64,000 nt of DNA from assembly GCA_942492735.1 (NCBI GenBank), contig OW818648.1, positions 2,790,001 through 2,854,000 on the forward strand. The letters are read 5' to 3'. Shown here piece after piece: positions 25,325 to 33,667 of the stretch. The notes under the pieces are model-generated. The model saw nothing but the letters and a program-made list of their open reading frames with translations, searched no databases and had not been told where the DNA came from. How positions within the stretch are numbered: position 1 is the stretch's first letter; the number at the start of each line of letters is the position of its first letter. Source of the DNA: Sporobacter sp942492735 (GTDB taxonomy: Bacteria; Bacillota; Clostridia; Oscillospirales; Oscillospiraceae). The translations under genes and the position numbers were made by a program.

Positions 25325-25362
25325 AACCCGAAAAAGCCGCCTTATACAGCCTTTACCGGGTT
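25325..25362 (-). terminator. Putative terminator between cobO and larE
   Basis: On the minus strand AACCCG (25362-25357) pairs with CGGGTT (25330-25325) and is followed by TTATT. The stem interior is imperfect. It would separate the cobalamin operon from larEBC. Confidence 0.45.
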
Positions 25363-25473
25363 ATCCCAGATCGCTCTTCATCATCATTGTCATCGAATCC
25401 TTTGATTTGTATAAGTAATATAATTTTAACATAAGGCCATCCACCTGTCAATTTATGATGACCTTGCTGTCAG

Positions 25474-26001
25474 CTAAAACTCAATTCCTTTTCTCGCGAC
25501 AACGCCGTTATCATAGGGGTGTTTAATTTTAACCATTTCTGTGATGTAGTCGGCGCAGCGCATCAGCTTTTCTTCGGATTTGTGTCCGGTAATGACAAGC
25601 TCAAGTGCTTCCGGCTTTTGATAAACGAGGTTTAAAAACACGTCGTCGTCCAATAAACCGAGCTGATAAGCATCCAGCGCTTCATCGAGGACTAAAAGGT
25701 CACAGCCGCCTGTATTGACAATGTCGAGAGCTTTTAACAGGTTAGCGTTCTGCATCTTTTTTGTCTCCTCAAGCTGCTCGGGGGTCATGTCACGCACAAA
25801 GATCTTCGCTGCCGTACCGCGCAGAACAGTGACGTTCGGCAAATACTTCAGGCAATTGAGTTCACCAGTATTCGATTCCTTTAGAAACTGAACGATTACA
25901 ACTTTTTTTCCGCTCCCGGCAGCGCGAAGCGCCAATCCAAGCGCAGCTGTCGTTTTGCCCTTGCCGAATCCATAGTATATATGTGTAAGACCTTTTGACA
26001 T
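25474..26001 (-). CDS. cobO: Cob(I)alamin adenosyltransferase CobO/BtuR
   Basis: 175 residues. The P-loop HIYYGFGKGKTTAALGLALR is the CobA/CobO signature; DLLVLDEALDAYQLGLL and ALELVITGHK follow. It adds the 5-deoxyadenosyl group of ATP to cob(I)alamin or cobyrinate diamide. ATG 26001 is preferred to GTG 26010, which is only two bases from AAAGG. Last gene of the cob cluster. Confidence 0.93.
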   Translation of the reverse strand: MSKGLTHIYYGFGKGKTTAALGLALRAAGSGKKVVIVQFLKESNTGELNCLKYLPNVTVLRGTAAKIFVRDMTPEQLEETKKMQNANLLKALDIVNTGGCDLLVLDEALDAYQLGLLDDDVFLNLVYQKPEALELVITGHKSEEKLMRCADYITEMVKIKHPYDNGVVARKGIEF

Positions 26002-26037
26002 AATCGTCACGACCTTTTATCAAGATGTTAAATGCAA

Positions 26038-26637
26038 TTACTCGAGCGTTTCAAACTTCTCGCAATTTTCAAGTAAAGGCAACTCATTCCATGAGGTCTC
26101 ACGCAGCTGCGCGCGGTAACCGCAGCAATTGTCGACATACCATTCGTAATACTTGCGTTCAGGCGTACCAAACCTGCTGAGAATTGACATGATGCTGCCG
26201 CCGTGCGCGACAACAACAAGCTTTTCGTCGCCGTGTTCTATGCACGCTTTGATAATTGTATCAAACGCGCGGCAGACCCTGTCTGCGAACTCATCCATCT
26301 GTTCGCCGTTCGGACACCGGAGGGTACAATCGCTTTCAACCCATGCAGTATAGGCTGCGTCCTGTTCGAGTTCGGCAGCTGTCCGACCCTCAAAATCGCC
26401 GAAATCCATTTCGCGCAGGTCGGCGCATACCGTCATTTGAGCGTTTGGGAACTTAATCCGCGCGGTTTCAAGCGTGCGCTTCATCGGGCTGACATAGAGG
26501 TTTATCGTTTCTTCATCCATACCCGTACATCGCGCATGGGTAATGCCCTCTTCGCACAGAGGCTCATCCGTACTGCCGACATACCGTCTGGCGATATTTC
26601 CTGCTGTTCTTCCATGGCGCATGAGAAGCACATCCAT
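26038..26637 (-). CDS. cobC: Histidine phosphatase, probable alpha-ribazole phosphatase CobC
   Basis: About 199 residues. The RHG motif VLLMRHGRTAGNIARRYVG holds the catalytic His. LREMDFGDFEGRTAAELEQD and KLVVVAHGGSIMSIL complete the phosphoglycerate-mutase-like site. Placement between cobU/cobS and cobO supports dephosphorylation of alpha-ribazole phosphate. An upstream ATG at 26649 is possible, neither having a strong ribosome site. Confidence 0.85.
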   Translation of the reverse strand: MDVLLMRHGRTAGNIARRYVGSTDEPLCEEGITHARCTGMDEETINLYVSPMKRTLETARIKFPNAQMTVCADLREMDFGDFEGRTAAELEQDAAYTAWVESDCTLRCPNGEQMDEFADRVCRAFDTIIKACIEHGDEKLVVVAHGGSIMSILSRFGTPERKYYEWYVDNCCGYRAQLRETSWNELPLLENCEKFETLE

Positions 26638-26659
26638 ATAAATGACCATTCCATTCTAT

Positions 26660-26681
26660 TTTGAAAGATGTATCTTTCAAA
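26660..26681. repeat. Palindrome TTTGAAAGAT-GT-ATCTTTCAAA
   Basis: Perfect 10-base arms around two bases, in the gap between the CobU-like gene and cobC. The same arms recur at 53945-53966 (centre AA) inside the hairpin-rich element after the germination operon. Confidence 0.6.
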
Positions 26682-27030
26682 CCTTACTCTTTATAACTGA
26701 CGGTATGCCGCAGCAAACCCTAATGACTTTCTCGGCATGCTCAGCGAGCTCGACGCAGAGTCTTCCAGTTGCCTCACGGGCTGCGCGCTCACCCTTGTCG
26801 ATCGGAACGACGCCGCTTCCAACCTCGTTGCAGATAATGATATGCTTTCCAAGAAGAGCCGGTAGCAGCGCATCGGCAGAGTCTGACGCCTTAAATATCA
26901 AATTTTGAAGGTTATACAGGACTGGAAGGCCGTCAAGCACACCATCGGCAATCTCCGAGTCGCTGACGCCATATTCTTTTTTGACGAAATCGCGTTTTCC
27001 TGAGGCAAGGCCTCCTATTATTAAGATCAC
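26677..27030 (-). CDS. Short CobU-like P-loop protein
   Basis: 117 residues from GTG 27030, whose first base is the last base of the cobS stop, with AAGGTGG upstream. It starts ILIIGGLASGKRDFV, a CobU-type P-loop, and keeps the C-terminal CobU signature ICNEVGSGVVPIDKGERAAREATGRL and CCGIPSVIK. The middle is about 50 residues shorter than CobU (usually 170-180). A full-length CobU lies two genes upstream. It may supply the guanylyltransferase-site half, or be a specialised paralogue. Confidence 0.75.
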   Translation of the reverse strand: MILIIGGLASGKRDFVKKEYGVSDSEIADGVLDGLPVLYNLQNLIFKASDSADALLPALLGKHIIICNEVGSGVVPIDKGERAAREATGRLCVELAEHAEKVIRVCCGIPSVIKSKV

Positions 27031-27800
27031 TATGAAACCACCTTTTGAACAATTACAATAGAAGCCAGCGTTAAAAGCTCGCAAAGCTGAAGAAAATAAC
27101 CCGCAAGGTCACCGCTCATGCCGCCGAACTGACGACGCGACATAAAGAAAAGATATATAAGGCAAACCAGTGCGGCAGTGACCATAACGCAGCCGGTGAA
27201 GACATTCATGTAGACGAGACCGGCTGTACAGAGGATAAAAAAGACGATGAGGATCACAACGGAAACACGTTTGCCGGCGGAGTCCTTGAAAGTGGAGAGC
27301 AAGCCTTTACCCGCGTTAGCAGGCAAGAGCAGTACACTGAGGCCCGATAGCGTCCGGCTTAAAACATGGATGAGGCCGAGCAGCAGCGGCGTCATCGTCC
27401 CGACATGAAGCTCCGTTCCGAGCGCAAAATATAGAAGAATGTAAGCAATGACACCGATAACGGCAAAAGCACCGGTGTGCGGGTCCTTGAGAATATCACG
27501 CTTACGTTCCTGTGGGGCTCTGCTGGCCAGTGCGTCAGCCGTATCGCAGAAGCCGTCTAGGTGTATTCCGCCGGTGACGGCAATTGGCAGCAATGTGAGG
27601 CCGGCGGCCCTCATAATAACGCCGAAGCCGAGCGCGTCACATATAAAGAGCCATGCCCAAATGAACAAGCCGACAACCGCGCCCACAAACGGGAACATGG
27701 CGAGCATGTAACGCATATTTGAATCACGCCAAGGTAAGGTCGGCACCGGCAATTTTGAAAACATGGAGAAAGCGGTGATCAATGATCTTAAAAAACTCAT
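27030..27800 (-). CDS. cobS: Adenosylcobinamide-GDP ribazoletransferase CobS
   Basis: 256 residues, about six membrane segments. It has MFSKLPVPTLPW, the conserved GGIHLDGFCDTADAL, ILKDPHTGAFAVIGVIAYIL, and GGMSGDLAGYFLQLCELL, all CobS hallmarks. It joins adenosylcobinamide-GDP and alpha-ribazole at the membrane. Its ATG overlaps the cobU stop. Confidence 0.95.
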   Translation of the reverse strand: MSFLRSLITAFSMFSKLPVPTLPWRDSNMRYMLAMFPFVGAVVGLFIWAWLFICDALGFGVIMRAAGLTLLPIAVTGGIHLDGFCDTADALASRAPQERKRDILKDPHTGAFAVIGVIAYILLYFALGTELHVGTMTPLLLGLIHVLSRTLSGLSVLLLPANAGKGLLSTFKDSAGKRVSVVILIVFFILCTAGLVYMNVFTGCVMVTAALVCLIYLFFMSRRQFGGMSGDLAGYFLQLCELLTLASIVIVQKVVS

Positions 27801-28318
27801 GGTCTCGCCCCCTTGTGCGTGAGCGGAATGCCGCAGACAAGCTCGACGACGCGCTCATATCGCTGCCCAAGTGAGCGGTTGACGGCGGCAAGTGTTTCAA
27901 TATAGCGCAGCGTTTCATCACTATACGTACTGCCGTCTGAAAAGACGTCATTTGAAACGACAACAAGGTTATCGCATTGCGCTTCAATCTGTTCAATACC
28001 CTTTATAATGGCCTCGTATGCGTGAAGTCCTGCTCCGTTTTCAGAGAAAAGCTCGTTTGCCGTGAGGTTACCCAGGCATTCGAGCAAAACGGTGCCGCGC
28101 TCCGGCAGAACGAGTCCGGCCATATCGGTATAGCGTTCCATCGTATGAAAACCTTTTTCCGCGCGCATAGCCCGATGCTTCTCAATCCGAAGGATATCCT
28201 CCTTGTCAAAGGGCATCATCGTCGCGATATAAAAACACGGTACAGGCAGCATAACAGCCAGCGCTTCGGCATATTCACTTTTTCCGCAGGCCGCCCCGCC
28301 AAGCACAATTGTTCGCAA
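27797..28318 (-). CDS. cobU: Adenosylcobinamide kinase/guanylyltransferase CobU
   Basis: 173 residues from TTG 28318 behind AAGAAGG. P-loop IVLGGAACGKSEYAEALA, then FYIATMMPFDKEDILRIEKHR (guanylylated-His region), LECLGNLTANELF and NLVVVSNDVFSDG. The usual C-terminal motif with SNEVG-GVVP is altered here (SNDVFSDG-STYS), while the short CobU-like gene keeps the standard form. The two may complement one another. Confidence 0.88.
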   Translation of the reverse strand: MRTIVLGGAACGKSEYAEALAVMLPVPCFYIATMMPFDKEDILRIEKHRAMRAEKGFHTMERYTDMAGLVLPERGTVLLECLGNLTANELFSENGAGLHAYEAIIKGIEQIEAQCDNLVVVSNDVFSDGSTYSDETLRYIETLAAVNRSLGQRYERVVELVCGIPLTHKGARP

Positions 28319-28392
28319 TGTTATACCTTCTTCAACGTTGTTAGTACGCTCTTGTATTCACCCGGAGTCTCCGCTTAGCCCGTTTTGAGGTT

Positions 28393-28464
28393 GTAGGGTC
28401 GGCCATTGGCCGTCCGGCTTGTTGGCGTAACGCGGCACGAGCGGACGCGCAATGCCACCACTAC
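28393..28464. repeat. GTAGGG-family dispersed inverted repeat
   Basis: GTAGGGTCGGCCATTGGCCG begins the left arm, continuing to GTCCG at about 28416. The right arm CGGACGCGCAATGCCACCAC at 28442-28461 ends in TAC at 28464. The inner sequence CTTGTTGGCGTAACGC is shared with the partial copies at 31857 and 39998. Confidence 0.7.
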
Positions 28465-28478
28465 AATATTTCTGCCAT

Positions 28479-29534
28479 CTATAAGGGCCGATAAGCGTCC
28501 ATGCCGATGTCGCTAAATGAGGAGGAGCTGTGATAAACGCAAAGCGCCATGTCTAAAAGCGGCAGCATCGCGACGGCGCCTGTGCCTTCTCCCAGGCGCA
28601 TTTCGGCTATAATCATTGGTCGCAGCTTTAACGCATCAAGAAGCATTATACCCGCCGGCTCATTGGAAACATGGCTTGCCAGCATTATATGGTCGGCTGC
28701 CGGGCAGAGCCTTGACGCGATGAGCGCGCTTACGGCACTGATGATGCCGTCGATAATGATCGGGATGCGGTACAAAGCGCCGCCGAGAAAAATACCCGTC
28801 AAGCCGGCAATATCAAAACCGCCAAGCTTCGTGAGCACGTCAAGAGCATCCTCGGGGTTGGGCTGATTGACCTTTATTGCCTTTTCGATAACACCGATTT
28901 TTCTGATTAAAGCGGCGTCGGAAAGCCCCGCGCCTCGGCCAGTCACTTCGGCAACGGGTCTATGTAAAAGGACGGACGCCATGGCGCTTGACGTCGTTGT
29001 GTTGCCGATACCCATTTCGCCGGTCGCTAAGATATCATATCCCTGTTCCGCGCAATTTTTTACAAGCGCAATTCCGGCTTCAATTGCCTTATAGGCCTGC
29101 GCTTTCGTCATGGCTGGCCCGTCGGCGATATTCTGCGTACCGTCGGCAATATGATGATCTACCAATAGGGGATGGGTAAGGTGTGAGACCATCCCCATAT
29201 CAACCGGTATCACATCGGCGCCCGCGAATTGCGCCATATGGCAGACGGATGTCTGCTTTTTGATCAGGTTGTCGGCAACAAGACGTGTGACCTCGCTGCC
29301 GGACTGTGAAATGCCTTCCTTAACAACGCCGTTGTCCGCGCACAAAACGAGAACGGCACGCTTTTTTAAACAAACATCAGCCTTTCCCGTTATTGCAGCT
29401 ATTTTGATTATCGACGTCTCGAGAAGACCGAGGCTTCCGAGCGGTTTGGCGATAGTATCCCAATGCGCTTTCGCCTTGATCGCGGCGTCGCCGTCAAGTC
29501 CCGGCATCTTAGAGCTCAATTTTTCAAAATCCAT
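28479..29534 (-). CDS. cobT: Nicotinate-nucleotide:dimethylbenzimidazole phosphoribosyltransferase CobT
   Basis: 351 residues. Motifs include KPLGSLGLLETSIIKIAAITG, VLCADNGVVKEGISQSGSEV, ILATGEMGIGNTTTSSAM, VTGRGAGLS and MRLGEGTGAVAMLPLLDMAL, the last with the catalytic Glu. It makes alpha-ribazole phosphate for the lower ligand. First gene after the cobalamin riboswitch; GGAAGG precedes the ATG. Confidence 0.95.
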   Translation of the reverse strand: MDFEKLSSKMPGLDGDAAIKAKAHWDTIAKPLGSLGLLETSIIKIAAITGKADVCLKKRAVLVLCADNGVVKEGISQSGSEVTRLVADNLIKKQTSVCHMAQFAGADVIPVDMGMVSHLTHPLLVDHHIADGTQNIADGPAMTKAQAYKAIEAGIALVKNCAEQGYDILATGEMGIGNTTTSSAMASVLLHRPVAEVTGRGAGLSDAALIRKIGVIEKAIKVNQPNPEDALDVLTKLGGFDIAGLTGIFLGGALYRIPIIIDGIISAVSALIASRLCPAADHIMLASHVSNEPAGIMLLDALKLRPMIIAEMRLGEGTGAVAMLPLLDMALCVYHSSSSFSDIGMDAYRPL

Positions 29535-29580
29535 TTTGTATCCTTCCGGTAAAACAATATGTTATATGCCAATAATAAAA

Positions 29581-29601
29581 GCTCTCCGATGGACGGAGAG
29601 C
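29581..29601 (-). terminator. Riboswitch-linked intrinsic terminator before cobT
   Basis: On the minus strand GCTCTCCG (29601-29594) and CGGAGAGC (29588-29581) form a perfect stem with loop TCCAT, followed by TTTTATTATT. It lies between the riboswitch and cobT, so cobalamin binding probably favours termination. Confidence 0.75.
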
Positions 29602-29671
29602 ATTAAAAAGCAGCTTGCTTAAGCAAATTTGCATTTTCACGCAGCCAAATGTCCGTCAGCCTTGTGTGATC

Positions 29672-29868
29672 CAAACGTCAGGTATTCTGGCTCAGGCGTC
29701 ATTGCCACGTTTCGCCTTCCCACGCAAACTTATAAACGGCTGATGCCATTTAAGGCTATACATAGTGGCCATATAGAACATTGTGAACAATGTTCATTAG
29801 AAACAGGCTGGTACCTTTACAGCGGCGGCTCCGCGCGGGATTTGCACCCGGCTTCCCTGAAGGTTTAG
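29672..29868 (-). ncRNA. Cobalamin riboswitch
   Basis: On the minus strand: GGGAAGCCGGGTGCAAATCC, then GCCGCTGTAAAGG, a long variable arm (containing GAACATTGTTCACAATGTTC), GGGAAGGCG and the B12 box region GAGCCAGAATACCTGACG. These are the conserved blocks of the cobalamin aptamer in the right order. It lies upstream of cobT with a terminator between. Confidence 0.92.
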
Positions 29869-30010
29869 ATATTTTACTCTATAATTTTAACGATATCCCG
29901 GTAGTTTGTCAAGAGCGCAAAGTCTGACTGCGCAAGGTTGAAGCAAAGTGCGCTGTAATTGACATTGTCAGGAAATCATGTTACCGTAAAGCTGTTTTGA
30001 GGTGACACAA

Positions 30011-30802
30011 ATGATTAGAAAAAAATTATCCGACGTATCACAGCGGCTTTACGTCTCGACAGTCGCGGACGATGCCGCTTCAACAGCCAAGAAATTCAAG
30101 CTGGGTATTGAGCTCGCCGAGTTCTGCATGGCAAGCAATATGGATAAAGACTTTAAAGAATGGGACGAAAAAGCCAGGAACAACATGAAAAGCACCGGCC
30201 GGGTCGTTCTGCATGCACCATTTAACGAGCTTTGCCCGTCGGCGATTGATCCGCTTGTCCTGGATATCGCAAAAAGGCGGTATCAGCAGGTATATGAGCT
30301 CGCAAAAAGCTACGGTATCAGCAGAATGGTGGTCCATTCCGGTTATGTTCCGTTTGTCTATTTTAAAGAGTATTTTGTTGAGCGCTCCGTTGAGTTTTGG
30401 CGGGAGTATTTGAGTGACAAACCTGATAGCTTTTTTATTGCGGTTGAAAACGTCCTCGAAGATTCTCCGAATGAGCTGATAGAAATTGCCAAGGGCGTCA
30501 ATGATCCGAGGTTCAAGCTTTGTCTGGATGTCGGCCACGCGAATATCACCAAAAAGGGTATCACGATGGAACAGTGGACGACAGCTGTTTTGCCATACTT
30601 AGGGCATGTCCATCTGCATAACAATCATGGCTGGCCTGATTCGCATGAGATGCTCGGCAGCGGTGATATGGATATGGAACTGTTACTTCGGTTGATTATT
30701 AACGGCGCTCCCGCCGCGACGCTGACCCTCGAAATCAGAGACAGCTGCCGTTCCTCCGTTGAATGGCTGATCGATAAAGGATTTCTGGAAGTCAAAGAAT
30801 AG
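30011..30802 (+). CDS. Sugar phosphate isomerase/epimerase-like TIM-barrel protein
   Basis: 263 residues from ATG 30011 behind GAGGTG. AP-endonuclease-2-type barrel with metal-ligand motifs RVVLHAPFNELCP, RMVVHSGYVPF, FIAVENVLED, FKLCLDVGHANITKKG and GHVHLHNNHGWPDSHEMLGS, ending in LTLEIRD. The His/Glu/Asp set is complete, so an active metal-dependent isomerase, epimerase or endonuclease is likely. Substrate unknown; stands alone between the riboswitch and a repeat cluster. Confidence 0.85.
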   Translation: MIRKKLSDVSQRLYVSTVADDAASTAKKFKLGIELAEFCMASNMDKDFKEWDEKARNNMKSTGRVVLHAPFNELCPSAIDPLVLDIAKRRYQQVYELAKSYGISRMVVHSGYVPFVYFKEYFVERSVEFWREYLSDKPDSFFIAVENVLEDSPNELIEIAKGVNDPRFKLCLDVGHANITKKGITMEQWTTAVLPYLGHVHLHNNHGWPDSHEMLGSGDMDMELLLRLIINGAPAATLTLEIRDSCRSSVEWLIDKGFLEVKE

Positions 30803-30820
30803 TGTTCACCATACCCACCT

Positions 30821-30943
30821 CGTAGGGCGCGGCTTCCCAGACGCGCCACCGTTATTCCTACCATCGTTCTCATCTCTAAACGTAACGACGTCACGATCTG
30901 CTGCGCCGACAAGAGCGGCGCGTCAAGGATGCCGCGCCCTACG
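30821..30943. repeat. GTAGGG-family dispersed inverted repeat
   Basis: CGTAGGGCGCGGC (30821-30833) with GACGCGCC inside is mirrored by GGCGCGTC and GCCGCGCCCTACG ending at 30943. A further half-element GTAGGGAACGAC...GTCGTTCC starts at 30965. Confidence 0.75.
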
Positions 30944-31013
30944 GAAATATTACCAATTCTGTTTGTAGGGAACGACCCCCGTGTCGTTCCTCACCACATG
31001 TGAGGTTACCGAT

Positions 31014-31904
31014 ATGAAATACGAATGTCACGGGCATATTATCGCCGATGGGATCAGCTACGCCGATTCGATGGAGCGGAACAAAAACGGCGTTGACGAA
31101 GCTTTTGTCCGTAAAAACCTTAAGACGATCGCAGAACACGGCATCGGTTTTTACAGGGACGGCGGCGATAAATACATGGTTTCCGCTCTTGCCAAAAAGA
31201 TAGCGGGGGAATACGGTATCGACTACCGTACACCGATTTACATCGCGCATAAAACCGGTCACTACGGCTCGATGTACGGGCGCAGCTTCGATAATATGCG
31301 GGATTATCTTATGCTTGTCCGAGAAGCAAAGACGCTCGGCGCGGACTTCATAAAAATAACCGTTACAGGAATGCTGGACTTTGCTGACGAGGGCAAAATC
31401 ATTGGGCCGGTCTTCTCGTGCGCTGAACTCAGGGAAGCCGTCAAAATCGCCGAAGGTGAAGGCTTCGGCGTCATGGCGCATGTCAACGGTGCCGAACACA
31501 TGAAGGACGCCCTTGAAGCGGGCGTCAAAAGTATTGAGCACGGCTACTGGCCGGACAGCAGCGTCATTGATTACTTTCTCCAGACAAACGCTGTCTGGGT
31601 CCCGACCTGCGCCGCCGTTTACAACCTGATTGGCGCGGGACGTTATCATCAGTCCGGCATGCGGAAAATCCATGATGCACAGAAGTCGGTTTTAAAGGAG
31701 GCCTATACACGCGGCGTCCTAATCGCCTCCGGCAGCGACTGCGGCGCGTGGATGGTACCGCAAGGGAAGGGTACGGAAGATGAGATCGCGATACTCGCTG
31801 AAATGGGCATCAGTCCCGATCGGGGGAATGAAACCATAAAGCAGAAATTTAAGCGCCAACAAGGCGGACGCCCATTGCGCGTCCCTACGGCACCAACCCT
31901 GTAG
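31014..31904 (+). CDS. Amidohydrolase-family protein with a repeat-derived C-terminus
   Basis: About 296 residues from ATG 31014. Metal-site motifs: CHGHIIADG (HxH), FIKITVTGM (carboxylated Lys candidate), FGVMAHVNG (His), SIEHGYWPD (His) and IASGSDCGAW (Asp). This is a full imidazolonepropionase/prolidase-like site. After ETIKQKFK the frame runs into a GTAGGG-family repeat, so the last dozen or so residues (QQGGRPLRVPTAPTL) are encoded by repeat DNA and are probably not ancestral. An in-frame ATG at 30981 lies in the upstream repeat. Confidence 0.78.
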   Translation: MKYECHGHIIADGISYADSMERNKNGVDEAFVRKNLKTIAEHGIGFYRDGGDKYMVSALAKKIAGEYGIDYRTPIYIAHKTGHYGSMYGRSFDNMRDYLMLVREAKTLGADFIKITVTGMLDFADEGKIIGPVFSCAELREAVKIAEGEGFGVMAHVNGAEHMKDALEAGVKSIEHGYWPDSSVIDYFLQTNAVWVPTCAAVYNLIGAGRYHQSGMRKIHDAQKSVLKEAYTRGVLIASGSDCGAWMVPQGKGTEDEIAILAEMGISPDRGNETIKQKFKRQQGGRPLRVPTAPTL

Positions 31905-31925
31905 GGACCGACCCCTGTGTCGGTC
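31857..31925. repeat. Partial GTAGGG-family repeats overlapping the amidohydrolase 3' end
   Basis: CCAACAAGGCGGACGCCCAT and GCGCGTCCCTAC form, in reverse orientation, the arm seen at 28393 and 39998. They are followed at 31902 by GTAGGGACCGACCCCTGTGT and CGGTC, similar to 30965. Confidence 0.65.
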
Positions 31926-32080
31926 AGCCCTGTGGCGCGTAACCTCTGCGATGACGGGCGAACTAACCTAATAGCCATATTGGTGAATACCAAAAGCAAA
32001 CAAAAAATACGAATCTGCTACTATCACATCAAGGTGGCTGAAAGGCTGCTCTGACTATTTATTTAATGGGGGAATGAAAT

Positions 32081-32422
32081 ATGGCAGGACTATCAATGAC
32101 CGGCAGAGGCATTGCGAATCAAGTCGCAGACATACTTCTAAACGAGATTCAAAACAGCGCGATGAGCTGTCAGCTTGTTGACAGCAACCGCCGCATCATC
32201 GGAGAGATTTCTTACTCTCTGATGGTATTTGATAAGTACTATATGCGCAATTCGAGCCGTGCCAGTCTGAGCGTATCTGTTATCGGGTATGGTGATATGG
32301 TCTATGTCGACGCCATCGGCGCCGGCGGAGGACAGGGGGCACTATTTAATTTTTCTTGGGGCGCCGAAGAAGATTTCGTCGGAACCGTCGAACAGATACT
32401 CAGAAACATGGGCTTTCAATAA
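32081..32422 (+). CDS. Small conserved protein (DUF6054-like)
   Basis: 113 residues. The pattern of a short N-terminal helix, LVDSNRRIIGEISYSLMVFDKYYMRNSSRASLSVSVIG as beta strands, then YVDAIGAGGGQGALFNFSWG and a C-terminal helix, resembles the DUF6054 family of Firmicutes; that match is from memory. No signal peptide. Ends at a shared terminator. Confidence 0.6.
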   Translation: MAGLSMTGRGIANQVADILLNEIQNSAMSCQLVDSNRRIIGEISYSLMVFDKYYMRNSSRASLSVSVIGYGDMVYVDAIGAGGGQGALFNFSWGAEEDFVGTVEQILRNMGFQ

Positions 32423-32437
32423 AATAAACTTGAACAC

Positions 32438-32467
32438 AAAAAGCTTACTCTAACAGGTAAGCTTTTT
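32438..32467. terminator. Bidirectional intrinsic terminator
   Basis: AAAAAGCTTAC (32438-32448) and GTAAGCTTTTT (32457-32467) form a perfect stem with A and T runs on either side, between convergent genes. Confidence 0.8.
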
Positions 32468-32488
32468 GTGCATGCGTCTGACTAGTCG

Positions 32489-33517
32489 TTATTTTACAAT
32501 TGTTGCGTTATACCCGGTCGTATCAATCGTGAAATCACTAGAGGTGCCGACGATATACGCCGTCATCGATACGGCTGAGGTAATCGCGCTGTAGTCTGCG
32601 CTGCTGACTGTGTCGGAGAAGATAATGCGATCGCCCGGTTTGAGCTCGGTTGTGGTGAGCATGGCGATAAACAGCTTGTCGGCCGACCAGGTATACACAT
32701 TATTGCCCTTGGCGTCAAACAGCATAAAATTGTACTTTTGCCCGCTCGTATGGTTGATAATAATTGATTTATCTGTATTGTTCTGTATTGTGAGAGACAT
32801 CGTTATTGAGCCTTTAAGGTCACTTGCGGAGGCGGTGACGCTGACGTCACCCTTCAAGCTGTCTAAAAGGGTCATCAGTCGCAGGGCCATCGTCACGGCT
32901 TCGGCGCGTGTTGCGCCGTCCCTCGGGAAGAACATATTATTACCTCGTCCGATTATGAGCCTTAGTAACTGTGCGTTGTGAACATCGGTTATGTAGCTCT
33001 CCGAGATTTTGCTGTCATCCTTAAACGGAACTAACTTAATCTTGGGAATCGCATAGGAACCGCCTGTTTGATAATTCAGCGCGTTCATAATCCAGTGAAT
33101 CATCAAATCGCGGTCAAGCTGCTTACCGGGATTAAAGCTGCCGCCTCTTTCGATGATTCCGGTAGTGGCGAGGTCGATAAGCTCCATAGCGCCGGTGTCT
33201 GAATTTTTCATATCGCTAAAATCTTTGCTGACGTCGGTCGCGGCAAAGTAATTGATATTTATACCGAGCGCCTTGTGCAGTAGCCGGACGAAATCGATTC
33301 GGGTGATTTTTTTATTTGGGATAAATTTGCCGCTTCCTTCCGAGAATATATCTGGATACCCGTAATTTGCCGCCGCGTCGTTGAACCATTTGCCGGAGAT
33401 ATCCGTGTATTTATATTCACCGGCGGATTTTGCAGCTGCTGTTAATAGTGCTGTCATCGGTACTGACGTCAGCAGCATGGATATAATGATCATCAGTAGG
33501 AGCATTGTTTTTTTCAT
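32489..33517 (-). CDS. SLH-domain protein with BsuPI-like C-terminus (copy 2)
   Basis: 342 residues. Signal peptide about 1-32 (MKKTMLLLMIIISMLLTSVP). Residues about 35-230 contain three SLH-type modules (KYTDISGKWFNDAA, ELIDLATTGIIERGGSFNPG, LLRLIIGRGNNMFFPRDGATRAEA), which anchor proteins to wall polymers. Residues about 235-342 resemble the BsuPI intracellular protease-inhibitor fold (ITMSLTIQNNTDKSIIINH, NVYTWSADK, LKPGDRIIFSD). A close paralogue lies immediately upstream, indicating tandem duplication. Confidence 0.88.
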   Translation of the reverse strand: MKKTMLLLMIIISMLLTSVPMTALLTAAAKSAGEYKYTDISGKWFNDAAANYGYPDIFSEGSGKFIPNKKITRIDFVRLLHKALGININYFAATDVSKDFSDMKNSDTGAMELIDLATTGIIERGGSFNPGKQLDRDLMIHWIMNALNYQTGGSYAIPKIKLVPFKDDSKISESYITDVHNAQLLRLIIGRGNNMFFPRDGATRAEAVTMALRLMTLLDSLKGDVSVTASASDLKGSITMSLTIQNNTDKSIIINHTSGQKYNFMLFDAKGNNVYTWSADKLFIAMLTTTELKPGDRIIFSDTVSSADYSAITSAVSMTAYIVGTSSDFTIDTTGYNATIVK

Positions 33518-33625
33518 ATGAACCTCCTATCGGTAGTATCGTTGATATTACTATTATATTCCGGATTAACGCTTCCACAATGTGTAAATGTATGGTAAAC
33601 GGATGAAAAATGTCAGAATAACGCA

Positions 33626-33657
33626 AAAAATGCTTACCTATACAGGTAAGCATTTTT
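33626..33657. terminator. Intrinsic terminator between the SLH-BsuPI paralogues
   Basis: AAAAATGCTTACCT (33626-33639) pairs with AGGTAAGCATTTTT (33644-33657) around a 4-base loop. It shares the GCTTAC/GTAAGC core with the terminator at 32438, so the terminator was duplicated with the gene. Confidence 0.8.
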
Positions 33658-33667
33658 CTTTTGATCA

